Assembly (NCBI GenBank): GCA_017163975.1
Contig: JAFFSR010000370.1
Coordinates: 2,716,001 to 2,780,000 of the forward strand
Direction of reading: 5' to 3'
From: Anastatus disparis
Taxonomy: Eukaryota; Arthropoda; Insecta; Hymenoptera; Eupelmidae
Length of the DNA: 64,000 nucleotides
The notes below the pieces were generated by a model. The model ran no database searches. It saw only the letters and a list, made by a program, of their open reading frames with translations, and was not told where the DNA came from. The number at the start of each line of letters is the position of its first letter. Position 1 is the first letter of the stretch. Positions 44,912 to 57,659 of this stretch are shown piece after piece. A program made the position numbers and the translations under genes.

Positions 44912-46942
44912 TTGGAATCTCAAATAACAAATATTGAAGAGGAATGTTCAACAAATAATTATTTTCGAAAAAGGGTTATGTATAACTTAGATTGTAATGA
45001 AGAACAATTTAGTTTTGAATTGAATACACTGCTTGATACGGGTAGTCCGGTTAGTTTTGTAAAGGAAAAATTTATTTTAAATGACGCTATAAAGATGATT
45101 AAAAAAAATAATTTATGTTTTCGTGGTATAAATGATTTTAAATTAAATATTTTAGGAGAGGTTGAGTTAAGTATTTCTTTAAATGAAATGTGTCAAAAAA
45201 ATATGAAATTGTATGTTGTTGATAATAATACAATGCAAACGGCGGTAGTATTGGGTCGAGATATATTAGAGAATTTTGGGTTGAAAATAAAATGTGAAAA
45301 GATTAATTATATAAACAAAGAAATGGAAATTTTGAATATTTGTATTAATGATGGAAAAAATTAAATAGCTGATGATTTAATTTTAAATCCTGAAATTCAA
45401 ATTGAAACAAAAAAAAAGTTAATAGAAATTTTTAAAAATGAATATATTTTACCAGAAAGACCAGAAAAACCTAAAGTTGATGCAGGAATTAAGTTAATTT
45501 TAAAACAACATCAGCCATTTCATTATAATCCGAGAAGGTTATCTTATAGCGAAAAAAATATAGTAAAAGAAAAGATTGATGAGTTACTTAAAAAAAAAAT
45601 TATACAACATAATGAATCTGAGTATGCTTCCCCAATTGTATTGACAAAGAAAAAAAATGGTGAAATGAGAATGTGTGTTGATTACCGAAAATTAAATGAA
45701 TTAATAGCTAGAGATAATCATCCATTGCCAATAATTGAAGATCAATTAAATTTACTAGAGGGAAAAAAATATTTTAGTTTATTAGATTTGAGAGATGGAT
45801 TTCATTATATACGTGTTTCAGATGAATCTATATGTATACAGCCATCGTAACACCAATGGGTCAATTTGAATATTTGAAACTTCCGTTTGGTTTAAAACCT
45901 GCTTCAGCTAGATTTACGCGTTATGTGAATCAAATTTTGAAGAGTCTAATTGATGAAGGTGAAATTATTGTATACATGGATGATTTTCTTATAGCAACTT
46001 TAACGATTGAACATCATTTGCAAGTTTTAAGTAAAGTATTTAAATTGCTTGTAAGAAATAAACTAGATTTAAGAATAGATAAATGTAGATTTTCATTTAC
46101 GGAAATTGAGTATTTAGGTTATTTAGTTTCGTCGAAAGGAATAAGTCCAACAAATAGTGGTATTGAAGCTGTAATAAATTTTCCAGTACCAAAAACTATT
46201 AAAAATATTCGTAGTTTTGTAGGTTTGTGCTCATTTTTTCAGAAAATTTATCGAAAAATTTTCAATTGTAGCTAAACCTTTATATGACTTATTACGGAAA
46301 GATATGAAATTCAAATTTGGAAAAGAAGAATTTGAGGCTTTTGAGATTTGAAAAAAAAACTTATTGAGGCTCCGATTTTAGGAATTTATAATCCACTAGA
46401 CGAAACAGAACTTCACTGTGATGCTAGTTCACTGGGTTTTGGTGGAGTGTTAATGCAACGAAAAAATGATTTAAAATTTCATCCGATATTTTATTTTTCT
46501 AAAAGAGCATCTAAGGCTGAAAGTAAATATCATAGTTTTGAGTTAGAGATGTTGGCAATTATTTATGCGCTCAAAAGGTTTAGAATTTATTTTTGTGGAA
46601 TTAAATTCAAAATAATAACTGATTGTAATTCACTTATGTTAGCTTTAAAAAAAAAATATAAATCCTCGTATTCAAAGGTGGGCTCTTGAATTTCAAAACT
46701 ATGATTATATTGTTGAGCATCGTGAAGGTAAAAAGATGACTCATGTAGATGGATTAAGTCGTGCTAATGGAATTCTTATTGTTGAAAATAATTCTTTTGA
46801 ATTAAACTTATCTTTATGTCGAGATCAAGATCCAACTATTAAAAAACTTAAAGAAAATTTAGAAAAACAAGATATGAAGTTATTCGAACTTAGAAATGGA
46901 TTAGTTTATAGAAAGAAAAATGATAATTTAATGTTTTACGTA
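44912..46942 (+). pseudogene. Protease, RT and RNase H of G
   Basis: Protease: TLLDTGSPVSFV (near residue 38 of the 44912 frame) and VVLGRDILENFG. RT begins after a stop at 45362: LTKKKNGEMRMCVDYRKLNE, YFSLLDLRDGFHYI with the first Asp, a frameshift near 45830, LPFGLKPASARF, then VYMDDFLIA with the YMDD box, and SFVGLCSFFQK. RNase H after a further frameshift: LHCDASSLGFGGVL, SFELEMLAI and ITDCNSLMLAL. After another shift REGKKMTHVDGLSR and the start of the integrase domain run up to the LINE insertion at 46942. Confidence 0.85.
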
Positions 46943-47088
46943 CAGTCGCGCGCAGGACGCCGTACAGTGTAGACGTGGGCAGTGGCGCTCTATCGCCTCG
47001 TTTAGTTTGCTACCTGTTTTGCACGCTGTATTTTGTGCTGGTGGTTTTTTGTGCGGGTGCGCCTTCGAGCTGCGTTTAGGGGCTAGAA

Positions 47089-48723
47089 GTGCACTTTTTG
47101 CGTATGTCTGGTGGTACGGATGGTGCGGATGCTCCGGTTGCCGGTGTCAGCAATGGGGCGTCGCAAAGTCTAGAAGGTTCTCAAGCAGCCTTCGACGTTG
47201 TGCATAGTCGTGGATCGGGCTCGGTTGTCGGTGGCGACAATGGGTCTGCTCTCACTCAATTAGTTACAAACGAAAAGAATTCTAATTCTGGCGTTCAAGC
47301 CGTTGAAACATCAAGTAACAGAGATAAGCTCTCCTATGCAAATGCTATCAGTAGGAGCTCACTACCTACATTTGAACAAACTGTCGTGTTAAATGCTATA
47401 GAGGGTTACACCAACGACCAATATATGGATCATTTTGAAAAAATCATGAACATCAAGAATTTGATTTACTTTTCAAAAATTTTCGAGAATAGAGTCTGTT
47501 TCACTCTAAATTCAGAGAAAGCGGCTAATGAAATTATAGGCAAAACAATAACAGTGAACAATCGCGCTTACACGTTCGCTCTATACGTGCCAGGAAGACC
47601 TGTACAAAATTATCGTAGAGTTGTTATTTCTAATATCTTGCCACAAATACCCAACGATATAGTTATTGATTATTTAAAGTCAATCAACTTAATTACAAAA
47701 AGGGGTATAACTAACATCAGATCCTCCACAGCAAATGAATCTCGAAGTCACATATTTTCCCATAGGAGGCAGTTTTATGTTAAGGAACAGGACTTTGAAA
47801 GAGTCCCAAATAAACTTAAAATTAACTATCAAAATATTAGTTATTGGATTTTCTTTGGTGCGGAAAATATAAAATGCCACTATTGCAAAAAACAGGGACA
47901 CATTGCTAAATTTTGTCCGGTACTCATGGAGAATGAAGCCTCTAATACTGATGGCGCCATCACTCACATGATAAGCCAACAGTCTGATAAAGAAATCGTT
48001 ATCCACAATAGCGTTGGTTCTTCACCACCTCCGAAAGATGGCGACTCTCTTGAATCTCAAAAACTTATTAAATCAAATAAGAACGATGCCCGCACGCATT
48101 TTACTATAGATAACACTCAAGCAGACAGTCTTAACATGGAAAATCCTCTAAATGATAAAAACAACTCCTCGTCAACTATCGCTCAGAACTCTTCTCATGA
48201 AATAATCGACGCACAGTTCTATGGTCTTAAAAGGTCTGCTGCTTCTACCACTAGCGGAAGCATCAACTCAGAAATTTCAGTAAACAATGAAAAAAGCAAC
48301 CAGTTCAAAAACCCTTCACAGACAAATAAAACCTTAAAACCAGTCAAGAAAAAAACAAAAATTGTAGAAGTAAATAGTGATGAAAATAGTGATTAAAGTG
48401 AATCCGAAGATATTGACGAGGATATAACTCCTCAGTTAGCTCCAGTCATAGATATGTACAAAAATGCTGATTTTAACAATGTTCTTCAATACGATCAACT
48501 AGTTAAATTTCTTAAGGAAGTCAAATATCAACGTGAGGTCCTTAACATTAGTAAGGAATTCACGCAGGACACTCCTGCCCTAGTAGAGTGGCTGTCTGTA
48601 GTAGAAGCCAAAATACTGGATATCAAACTTAAAAACCGTATTAAAAAACTTCTCAAAAGGCTTAACTTAGGATTACAAAATAAAGAAGAACATACAGTCA
48701 CACGTTCACAAAAAGGAAAATAA
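47089..48723 (+). pseudogene. LINE ORF1 (Gag-like RNA-binding protein)
   Basis: The first 435 codons are open, then a TAA at 48394 interrupts, and the same frame continues to 48723, giving about 545 codons in total. A CCHC motif CHYCKKQGHIAKFC is at residues 263-276, with an RRM-like region likely before it (residues 105-240), and a Ser/Lys/Asn-rich tail. ORF1 proteins coat LINE RNA. With one internal stop it is nearly intact. Confidence 0.75.
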
Positions 48724-48764
48724 TAATTATATATACATATCAAATATATTTATAAAATATTAAC

Positions 48765-51700
48765 ATGCAAAATAAAAATTTTAATATCTTGTTCTGGAAT
48801 CTCAGGAATTTAAATGCAAGAAGACTCGAATTAGAAAAAATGAAAATTGAATTTGACATCATCGTTGGAGTCGAGACTTGGCTGAAGGCAGATAAACCCG
48901 TAAATTTTACGGGATTCAATATACACAGATTCAATCGCCTAGATGTCACTGGTGGTGGCATCATATTTATTGTTAAAAAAGACATCAACTTCCAAGTTCT
49001 AAATACTACCTTATCAGAACCAAAAATTGAACTTGGAGGCATTAGGATTAAAGCCAAAGATCACTCTTTTAATTTACTCGCATGCTACAAGCCACCTCAT
49101 ATACATCCCTCTCCAAGAGTTTGGAACGAGATTATGAGCAACAGTGTAATAAGTAGCGAGCCAACTATTTTTTTGGGAGATTTCAACTTGCACCATGTTG
49201 GCTGGAATTGCAGTTATAATGACAAGGATGGAATAAATTTATTGAATTCCCTTGATGGGAATGGTCTAATTATCCATAATGTCAAGACGTCCGCACACAT
49301 TGATCCTGCTCGGTGTAAAAAATCCAATATTGATTTAGTCATTTCAACCGCCTCTATGGCTGATCGCATCAATCACAAGGTTTTTGACGATCCACACGGA
49401 TCTGACAATTTCCCCATCTCCATCCAAGTTAGTATAGATCAAGTCATCTACGCCAGAAAGTCATTCAAATTATATTCTAAAAAAACAGATTGGCAAAAAT
49501 GCAATGATACGCTTGACCAACAATTCTCTGAATTTCATAATAGTGACTACATCAATTCGTCACCCATTAACAAATATAATTTCTGGATTGAAAAGATCAA
49601 GCATGCTATTACAAGTAACACACCTGCGAAGAGAAAAGTCGCCTCCTCCAGATTTCGTAACCCGGTCCCCTGGTGGGATGCAGAGTGCGATAAACTAAAA
49701 AGACTACGCAAAGCCGCATTTAAGAAGTGGGAATTTTCTGGTCTTGCCTTTGATCACCAAAGCTACCTAAAAGCTGATCATACTCTAAGGAAAACCTTCA
49801 AGAAGAAAAAAAAAACAAAACTATAAACAATTCGCAGAAACCATTGATTTTCGGAAAAACGTCTCATATGTTTGGAACGAAACCAAAATTTTCAAAAACA
49901 AGTGGGTCAAGATACCCATAACTAGCCACGATAGGTCACTAGTGAAATCCCAAGCAGAGGTGGTAATGGACAAAATAGCCCCGCAACTACAAGCCAATCA
50001 TATTGAGCCTTCGATTCAATCGTTTAATAACAAAGACTCCTTCTTTGACGACCCTTTTGATTTTGCTGAATTCAACGCTGCCCTTGAATCTAGAAACAAA
50101 CACTCCGGCTGCAGTCTGGACGGCATTGACTATTACACACTCACTAAAATTCCACTGAAGTATAAATTGGAATTGCTTGACATTTACAACCAGATGCAAC
50201 AGGAAAATATCTACCCATCAAACTGGCAAGAATCCTTTGTACACTTCATCAGCAAACCAGACGGGTCAGGCCTTCGACCTATAGCTATGACATCGTGTCT
50301 CTGTAAGATATATGAGCTCATGGTAAAAAACAGATTACAATGGTTCTGCGAGCACAACAACATTCTTCCAGCATCAAACTCAGGCTTTCGAAAAGGTAGA
50401 TCCTGCTACGACAACTTAACAAACTTTCTTCTACATATCGACAACAACTTCAGTAAGAACTGGGATACACTTGCAGCATTTTTAGACGTTCAGGGAGCGT
50501 TCGAGAACGTCAACCCCAGATTCTTCTTCGCAAACTAGAAGAGATCGGATGTTCTCGCACAGTACTTTACTTCGTACAACATCTTATAATCAAGCGTTCA
50601 ATCTACACTGAATATAATCTAGATTATCCGCGTTATGCTTATAAAGGTGTACCTCAGGGTGGGGTACTCAGCCCCCTTCTTTATCTCATTTACGTTAAGG
50701 ATATCCATAAAAACATATCTAGATTCATACATATTTCCCAATTTGCTGACGACATTCTCCTCTACAAAAGTTCATCATCATTGGAAAAAAGTGCTACACA
50801 ACTTGAAAAGGCCACAGAAAACATACGCAATAAATTATTCGAATTGGATCTCACTTTAAGCGTTAAAAAGACTAAACTAGTCCATTTTAACAACAAAAAT
50901 ATACCACCTGGGGACACACACATCACCGTCAATAATGAAAACATTAAATCCACTGAATCCGCCAGATTTCTAGGAGTTATCTTCGACTTTCAACTCAAGT
51001 TTGAGCAACAGGTCAAGACCATCGCCATTAAGTGTCAAAGAGCTCATCGAATTCTTAAATACCTATGCGGAACGTGGTGGGGTGCTCATCCCCAAACTTT
51101 ATTAGTTCTCTACAAGAACTTCGTTCGAGCCACTATGGACTATGGATTATTTATTTACTATCCAAAATCAAAGGCTATGGCACAAACCATTGAAAAAATT
51201 CAGTATTCTTCTCTCAGGACCGTAATGGGATATCGTACATCTGCACCCAAAAACGTTATCTTAGCTGAAACCAAGCTCACCTCCATGAGGGATCGGGCCT
51301 TATATTCAGGCTGCAACTATGTCACTAAAGCTCTCTCCAATAGATCTAATCCTGCATCCAAGAACATAAATCTATATTACATAAAAAATAGAAAAAGTAA
51401 ACGCAAAAAAAAAGAGAATTATCTCTCAATGCATTTCCAAAGTTCTCACAGAAATCAACAAGACATTATATATAAGCCACCTCAATGAAATATATGCACA
51501 TCCCTTCAAAGCTATGTACCATCAACTAAATACAGATTTTAGTCTTGGTAAATTAATTAAAAAAGTCAAAGATCCGGATCTGATGCTCGACCTATACTAC
51601 TCCGATGACTCAATTTGTAAAATTTTCACCGACGGCAGTAAAATTGCAGGCTCCAAATCTGTGGGTTCCGCCTACATTACCGACGATGCTGAAAACAGTA

Positions 51701-52077
51701 ATATAACAAGCTTTAACCTGCACACTTCAATTTTTTCTGCCGAAGTCATCGCCATCAACGCTACGTTAGAATTTGCATCTTAATCCAAATATGATAAACA
51801 TGTAATATTTACCAACTCACTAAGCGTACTCCAAGCATTACAAAGCCATAAATCCACCACATTTAATCACCCTCTAATAGCTAAAGCAAGAAACAAAATA
51901 TATCAAATAACGTCTAATAGTTCTCAAGATCAACCGTTACAATTTGTTTGGATTCCAGCACATATAGGCATCCAAGGCAATGAAAAGGCCGATAAATTAG
52001 CTGAAATGGCCACGAGCAGACCATCTGAAAACAACGAAGTGCCCTATACAGACTTTAGACAAACATGGAAAAAATGA
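48765..52077 (+). pseudogene. LINE ORF2: endonuclease, reverse transcriptase, RNase H
   Basis: Endonuclease (48765-49480): ILFWNLRNLN, VGVETWL with the catalytic Glu, FLGDFNLHHVGWNC, SNIDLVIST and GSDNFPI, where His of the usual SDHFP is Asn. A run of A at 49806 shifts the frame. RT: LRPIAMTSCLCKIYE, SGFRKGRSCYDNL, LAAFLDVQGAFENV, a shift near 50520, GVPQGGVLSPLLYLIYV and FADDILLY (catalytic DD). A third shift near 51410-51480 leads to RNase H: KIFTDGSKIAGSK, SAEVIAIN, a TAA at 51781, TNSLSVLQAL (Asp to Asn) and WIPAHIGIQGNEKADKLAE. Three frameshifts and the Asn changes indicate inactivity. Confidence 0.85.
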
Positions 52078-52189
52078 CATGTTTAAAAGTTTCAAAGACG
52101 CTAAAATTATTGTTAATTGTGATATGACTCATATTTTAAAGAACTTAAATTTAAATATTATTAAAATAGTTATAAATTTTCTTAAAAAG

Positions 52190-52290
52190 TGTAACTTAAA
52201 TCTTTAGTCATATATTTGTAATCTTTAGTTATATATTTGTAATCTTTAGTTATATATTTGTAATCTTTAGTTATATATTTGTAATCTTTA
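52190..52290. repeat. 22-bp tandem repeat in the LINE 3' UTR
   Basis: About four and a half copies of ATCTTTAGTTATATATTTGTA in tandem, just after ORF2. Such 3' UTR repeats are seen in some LINEs. Confidence 0.85.
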
Positions 52291-52504
52291 AGAGGATGTA
52301 ATAGGGTATATGATTTCTACATAGTTACCGACATCACAGTTTTCCAAATATTTTATCTTCATCTAAAAATTTTCAGAAATATCTCTATATTAGGCTCTTT
52401 ATTAGTAGAAATGGAAGACTGTAATATAGAGATATTTTTAAAAATCTTTGATTTAGAACCAATAACTTAGAAAACTGTAATGTCGGTATTTCACATCCCC
52501 ATAA
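52288..52504. mobile_element. Small TTAA-type foldback MITE inside the LINE 3' UTR
   Basis: It begins TTAAGAGGATGTAATAGGGT and ends GTCGGTATTTCACATCCCCATAA. The arms GTTACCGACATCACAGTTTTC and GAAAACTGTAATGTCGGTA pair, as do ATATCTCTATATTA.. and TAATATAGAGATAT, with a centre near 52400. Terminal sequence resembles the element at 10924. Confidence 0.7.
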
Positions 52505-52619
52505 GTAAAAAATTTTTTGTAATATAAAATATATAACTGTATGTAAGAACTGTATATGGCCGTATAAACCTTAACTAAAGGTCTGGGTACGCCTTTATAA
52601 TAATGAAAAAAAAAAAAAA

Positions 52620-53640
52620 ATGTTTTACGTACTTGCAAATATGGAATATAATGTGTTATATAAATATCATTATGAAATGGGACATGTTGGTATTGAAAAA
52701 GTGTGTGAAATAATAAAAAGAAGTTATTGGTTTACAAATATTAAAGAAAAAGTAATTAATCATGTAAGAAATTGTTTAAAGTGCATAGCTTTTTCACCAA
52801 CAAGTGGCAAAATTGAACGTCAAATTCATAGTAAAACAAAACCTACACTACCTTTTGAGTTGATTCATATTGATCATATGAAGCCTATAGATAAAAATGT
52901 ATTAGTTAAAAAACATATATCAATTATTGTAGATGTGCTTACAAAGTTTGTTAAATTGTACGCTAAAAAAACAACTAATGCTAAAGAGGTAATAGAAAAT
53001 TTAAAATTATATTTCAATTATTATAGTAAGCCGAAAGTTGTAGTTTCTGATAGAGGAAGTGATTACACATCATCAGAGTTCTTAGAATTTTTAACTGAAT
53101 ATGGAATAAAACATGTTAAAATAGCTACAGGATCACAGCAGGCTAATGGGCAAGTAGAAAGAGTAAATCGAGTAGTAAAAGCAATGCTGAGTAAATTAAC
53201 AGATAATGACTTTCAAAAAAAATGGTATCAAATGTTAAATGATGTAGAGTATGCTATTAATAATACATTTAATAAAGCTACAGGAGAAACACCAAGTAGA
53301 TTATTATTTAAAGTTGATCAAAGAGGAAAAATTGTTGATGAATTACGAGAATTTATTAAGGAAAACATAAATGTTGAAGATCGAAATTTGGAATGTATGA
53401 GAGAGAAAGCTTGTACTAATATTTTAAAAGCACAAGAGTATAATAAAGAACAGTATGATAAAAATATAAACGCATGCATAAATATCAGATTGATGATTGG
53501 GTTATGATTCGAAATTTTGATTGTACAGCAGGAGTTTCTCACAAACTCATTCCACAGTTTAAAGGTCCATATAAAATTATAAAAAAATTAAGAAATGATC
53601 GTTATGTAATAGCGAATATAGATGGTTTTTAAATGTCACA
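52620..53640 (+). pseudogene. Integrase of Gypsy element G
   Basis: The frame 52620-53507 carries the HHCC domain (YHYEMGHVGIEKV .. CLKC) and the DDE core: ELIHIDHMKP with the first Asp, VVSDRGSDYTSSEF with the second, and QQANGQVERVNRVVKAML with the Glu. After a frameshift near 53480 the C-terminal part DDWVMIRNFDCTAG .. LIPQFKGPYKIIKK continues to about 53632. It was joined to the upstream pol before the LINE insertion. The catalytic residues are all present. Confidence 0.85.
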
Positions 53641-53740
53641 GAAACTTTATCAAAGGGTTTAGGAACCCGCAAATATTAGAATATGGAAAACTCCTGAGAA
53701 ATAAAAAAAAAATAATTAACTACGGCCAAGGACGGCCTAT

Positions 53741-53961
53741 TGTCAGGATTGGCCGAATTGTAAGAGAATTTCAAGTTCAATTCATTATTATATATATAAC
53801 AAATAATAAGCAAATGTTTAGAATGTGTGAAGTTGTATGATAGTCATAGATATATAAGAGAATGATGGACAAGAGATGAACAGAGATTTGTAAACAGTGA
53901 TACGCGTTAGATGTTTATAATTTGTAAGTCTTTGAAATAAATATTGATTTAAATTTAAACA
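53741..53961 (+). repeat. Probable 3' LTR of G
   Basis: It starts TGTCAGGATTGGCCGAATTG after GGCCAAGGACGGCC and ends near TTTAAATTTAAACA. An ATATATAAG TATA-like box and an AATAAA (about 53936-53942) fit an LTR. No second copy exists in the window to confirm its borders. Confidence 0.55.
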
Positions 53962-54559
53962 AACGTTAATTAATTTTAAAATCCTGAAAAAAATATCTTA
54001 CATAAAATACTTAAGAAATTCATGAAATATCAAAAGAAATAATATTTAAATATTTTATTACATTATAAAGGATAAAATTTTAAATCGATATAGAAGTAGT
54101 CAAATTTTGGATTGTTTTGATTATTGTGACGATTAAGGGAGTCAAAGCTAGGTATAATTAAGCTGAATGAATGTTATTACGTAAACATACGTTCGTAACA
54201 CATTAAATTAATACAGTTAAGAGCTATCAGATTGGAATTGCGCTACTGATTTTCTGTATATGATTAAAGAATCAAACAGTAATTTAATGTGTAAAATCGA
54301 AATCATACAGCGTAACCTTAATATAAGCACAGAAAATTAATAACGATCATGGCAATAGAAAGATTAATTGATTGCGATAAAATAATTCATTTTTCTTTTC
54401 TACATTTAAGAATGTTCACATAACTTAAAATTTGTATTTAACTGAAAAAAAATATTAAGTTATTAAATATCTACTATAATCAATAAATGGAATTATTTAA
54501 TATAAAATGCTCTAAACTTTTAGAAAAATAAAATTCCTTTCTGCGTACATAAAAACAAC
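53962..54559. other. AT-rich sequence, nothing recognised
   Basis: A weak inverted pair CACATTAAATTA (54199) / TAATTTAATGTG (54281) is the only structure seen. No gene. Confidence 0.3.
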
Positions 54560-55440
54560 GGACAACAAAAGAAGATCAAATATTATCATGCGACAAATTC
54601 AAGAAAATGAAGAAACTAAAGAAGGTATTACACCAAAATGACAAGAATAAATGCTAGCAGTAGTGCTTGAATTGCAAACCCTTACTGAGTATAATAAAGA
54701 CTTAGAAAATAAAATCAATAGCTCAGGTGACAGAGATGAATTGTCAAATATAAATGATGACAAAAAGAAATACAAAAGTTAACAATAAAAGATCAGTAAG
54801 AAGTACTGACCGAAACCCTAAAAGAAATACGTAATGAAAATAAAATTCTGAAATAGAAAAAGAAAAATTTAAATTTAAATGCAGAATTTGCAATCACTAA
54901 AAGAAAACATGAAAAACGATACATTGATAAAAAAAGATATACAATAATCAGGTCAAACGGATTGATGAGATCACAAATGATCAAGACGCTAAAATTAAGG
55001 AATTTAAAGAATAAATAAGTAACAAAAGTATAAAATATAGATACAACTACCCACCACAGAATCAAATTATATTTCAACACCTGAATTCAAAGCTTTTGAG
55101 AGGAGAGACCCATAAAATTTCCAAATAAACTAGAAAAGTATATTGTTCTCCAGAATTAAAATGAAGAGCAATAATTTAAAATTTTATAAACACTGCTTTA
55201 GAAAGAAACAAATGAATGGTAGTATGTTTATCAAGATGACGCACAGCGTAGAAAATAATTTTTTTTCTATCAAAATCTAATATCTTACGAGAAAAAAAAA
55301 TTAACGAAATGAAAAAAATGACATTTCATAGCTGAAGAAATAAACAATTTAAGAAAAAAATTGTCGTTGGTCAAAAGAAACAATTAAACCTTCAAAATGA
55401 CCTTCAAAAATAAAAACAAAAAATTTTTTTTTTCTGTAAA
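54560..55440 (+). pseudogene. Possible decayed coding sequence, Lys/Glu-rich
   Basis: Purine-rich sequence that reads in short pieces such as LELQTLTEYNKDLENKINSS and SGDRDELSNINDDKKKY, interrupted by many stops and shifts. It suggests a former coiled-coil protein such as a transposon Gag, but no diagnostic motif is present, and a low-complexity origin is just as possible. Confidence 0.25.
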
Positions 55441-55458
55441 CAATATGTAATGAGCTTT

Positions 55459-55549
55459 TTAACCCCCCTGCGACCGACACCAAATCGAAAAGCATGTATT
55501 TAAATGGGAAAATGGACAAGATATCTCGTCATTCAGTGCAGGGGGTTAA
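55459..55549. mobile_element. Very short TTAA MITE
   Basis: Ends TTAACCCCCCTGC and GCAGGGGGTTAA, 91 bp apart, with TTAA on each side. Only the ends pair (the inner ACCGACACC / CATTCAGT segments do not). Confidence 0.55.
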
Positions 55550-56029
55550 AGAGTTTGAAACATAAAATTGTGTTATTTTTACTGACAGCAATTTATTTCC
55601 ATAGTTACGAGTTTGTAACACAACTCCAACATTACTTGAAACAACACAATTCAGTTTCTTGTGTTATTTCATTGACAAACTCGAATTGTAAGAACTCCGA
55701 GAAAAATTAAATTGATATAAAACAAAACATCGCATGGCTTAACATGATGTTCAACAACAAAAATGTTTAGTTTTGCGTTCACATAACTCCGAGGAACACG
55801 GACATACGGAATCTCGAGGTTTGCAGTTCTCACAAGTCCAATGTCAAGTTGGAGAAGCGTGAAGCTCATCATGACGAAACTCCGAGATATGCCAACATTT
55901 TGTATGTACAAAATGAATTTGAATGTATTCCAAATTGACTTGACTTATTTCCGAGATTTCTCCTCTTCGTACAATTCTATGTCCAATTTAAAATAAATCA
56001 ACGTATAAAATTAATTTAACTCAAACTTT

Positions 56030-56210
56030 CTTTTCGTGTAGATATTACGGATATCTGGTTAATATCCGTGTATTTGGTTGTGTAGATACTCGAAAATACG
56101 GATATCAATTTGAGATCCAGATATCAAAATTTATTATTCAGGTATCTGAGTATTCAAATATCTGGATCATTTGGATAATATCCAGATAAGCAAATAAAAG
56201 TCCCAGCTCT
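56030..56210. repeat. Clustered GGATATC / GATATCC motifs
   Basis: About ten occurrences of GGATATC, GATATC, ATATCCG and CAGATATC in 180 bp in both orientations. The cluster can fold in many ways; it looks like a decayed simple repeat. Confidence 0.5.
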
Positions 56211-56280
56211 AATATATATCTCTCTTCATTATATAAAGATTTCGTCACCGCTGCAACCGTGTATAAGAATTCGATTTTTC

Positions 56281-56575
56281 CTTGGCTAGCTAAAATTTAG
56301 CTAGTATCTAGCTGAAATTTAAATAAAAGTTAGCTAAAAGTTAGCTAAAAGTTATTTTAAAGTTAGCTGAAGTCAAATAAAATTACATAAAAGTTAGCTA
56401 CACTCAACCAAAAGTTAGCTGAATTTAATATTAAAGATAGCTAAATTTATACAAAATTTAGATAAAAATTAGTTAAACATCAGCTAAAAGTTAGTCAAAT
56501 TTAAATTAATTTTAATTAATTTTAAATAAATTTTGGTTGGATTTTTGCTGATTTTTAGCTAAAGGCTATAGCAGA
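56281..56575. repeat. AAAGTTAGCT minisatellite
   Basis: About fifteen imperfect copies of a 10-14 bp unit AAAAGTTAGCT run through this segment, most regular at 56330-56420 and diverging outwards. Confidence 0.75.
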
Positions 56576-57659
56576 ATAAGCATGGTGAATTTGACCCCTC
56601 CCAAATAGCGTATCTGATATGGGTCACTTAAAAGGTTATCAAAAAATATTAAGAAAGCCAAAATTACAGATCCCTAAACCCCATGTAGGAGTTATAAAGC
56701 TAAAAAACGTGATTTTTCGATTTTATTTTTTTACAGCTAGGCTCTGCATTCCAGAGACTTGTAAAAAATCATGAAAGTAGGTTTTTCCTTTCTAAATAAT
56801 TAAAATTTTTTTCGAAACTCATAACCTCAAAATTGGCTCCGAAAAAACTCATGTAAATTTTAAATCAATGTTTTTACATCCCAGATTCCGAGGCACTAAA
56901 CTCAATATAGGTATTTTTTATGTATTTTTTCCTGCTCTTCACGATGCCGTCATTAATTTACAAAAAAAAAATGGTGGCACACCCAATTTTCGGCCAAAAA
57001 TCGTTTTTTTGGCTTTTTTACGGGGTTTTAAGCATTAATAATGAAATAAATTACTATATTATGGCTCCAAATAACACTTTTTCTATATTTTTCTACTTTC
57101 TGTTGAGTTCTGAAATCAGATTGAAGATATTTTCAGCTGAACACGCTATCCTACGCTCAGAAACGGTTTTTTGTGGGGTTATTTAAAGATTTTGTTGTGT
57201 GATTTGGCATCTGAGAGATTTGGAAAGACATATTTTGATAATCCATACATGTTCTTTACAACTGTATACTCAGATTTGCAATATTTTAATCCATAAACCA
57301 TGAAAATTTACCGAAATCTAATTTTTTTGAGGTTATGTAATAATTTCATTTGATTATATTTTATTTAAATAACTTAAATAACAAATATCAGTATTTTTTA
57401 TGACTTTCAATTATTTTGTCTTATTAGATTTACGATATTTTCATTTACACGTTCCAGTATTTGCCAAAAACTGATTTTAGTTTAAGTTTATGTACAAATC
57501 GTATTAACTTATATTACATTTAAAAAGCTTAAAACAACGGTTTTTAGTTTTTTTATGTTACCATTTTTCAATCATATTTTCAGTATATTGCGATGCGCGC
57601 TTAACATAGTATTTTGAGAAAACGTAATGCTTTTACTAAGTTATGTTATTCTTACTAAA
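56576..57659. other. Possible single end of an X/Y-like element, otherwise unassigned
   Basis: TAGCAGAATAAGCATGGTGA followed by ATTTGACCCCTCCC near 56566-56610 resembles the X/Y terminus TAGCCGGGTAAGATAGGTGA followed by ATTGGCCCC. The following sequence has the same style (short exclusively A/T runs with CTAGCTCT-like words) but no mirror copy was found. The 88-codon frame at 56920-57186 has no recognisable domain. Confidence 0.35.

Larger units (their letters stand above)
46943..52618 (+). mobile_element. L: non-LTR retrotransposon (LINE, I/LOA-like with RNase H)
   Basis: Flanked by a 13-bp target duplication AATGTTTTACGTA (46930-46942 and 52619-52631); removing it rejoins the Gypsy reading frame at NLMFYV. 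It begins CAGTCGCGCGCAGG and ends in a run of about 15 A. It has two ORFs: ORF1 with a CCHC knuckle, and ORF2 with an apurinic-type endonuclease, RT and RNase H. The RNase H places it nearer I/LOA than Jockey. Length 5.7 kb appears complete. Confidence 0.88.
44590..53961 (+). mobile_element. G: Ty3/gypsy element, 5' truncated, split by a LINE
   Basis: The coding order is Gag C-terminus, zinc knuckles, protease, RT, RNase H, then the LINE insertion, then integrase and a 3' LTR. No 5' LTR or N-terminal gag was found, so the 5' part is missing; the start near 44590 is approximate. Gag, RT and RNase H each have frameshifts. It lies about 150 bp from the reductase exon and in antisense to that gene. 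Confidence 0.8.
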
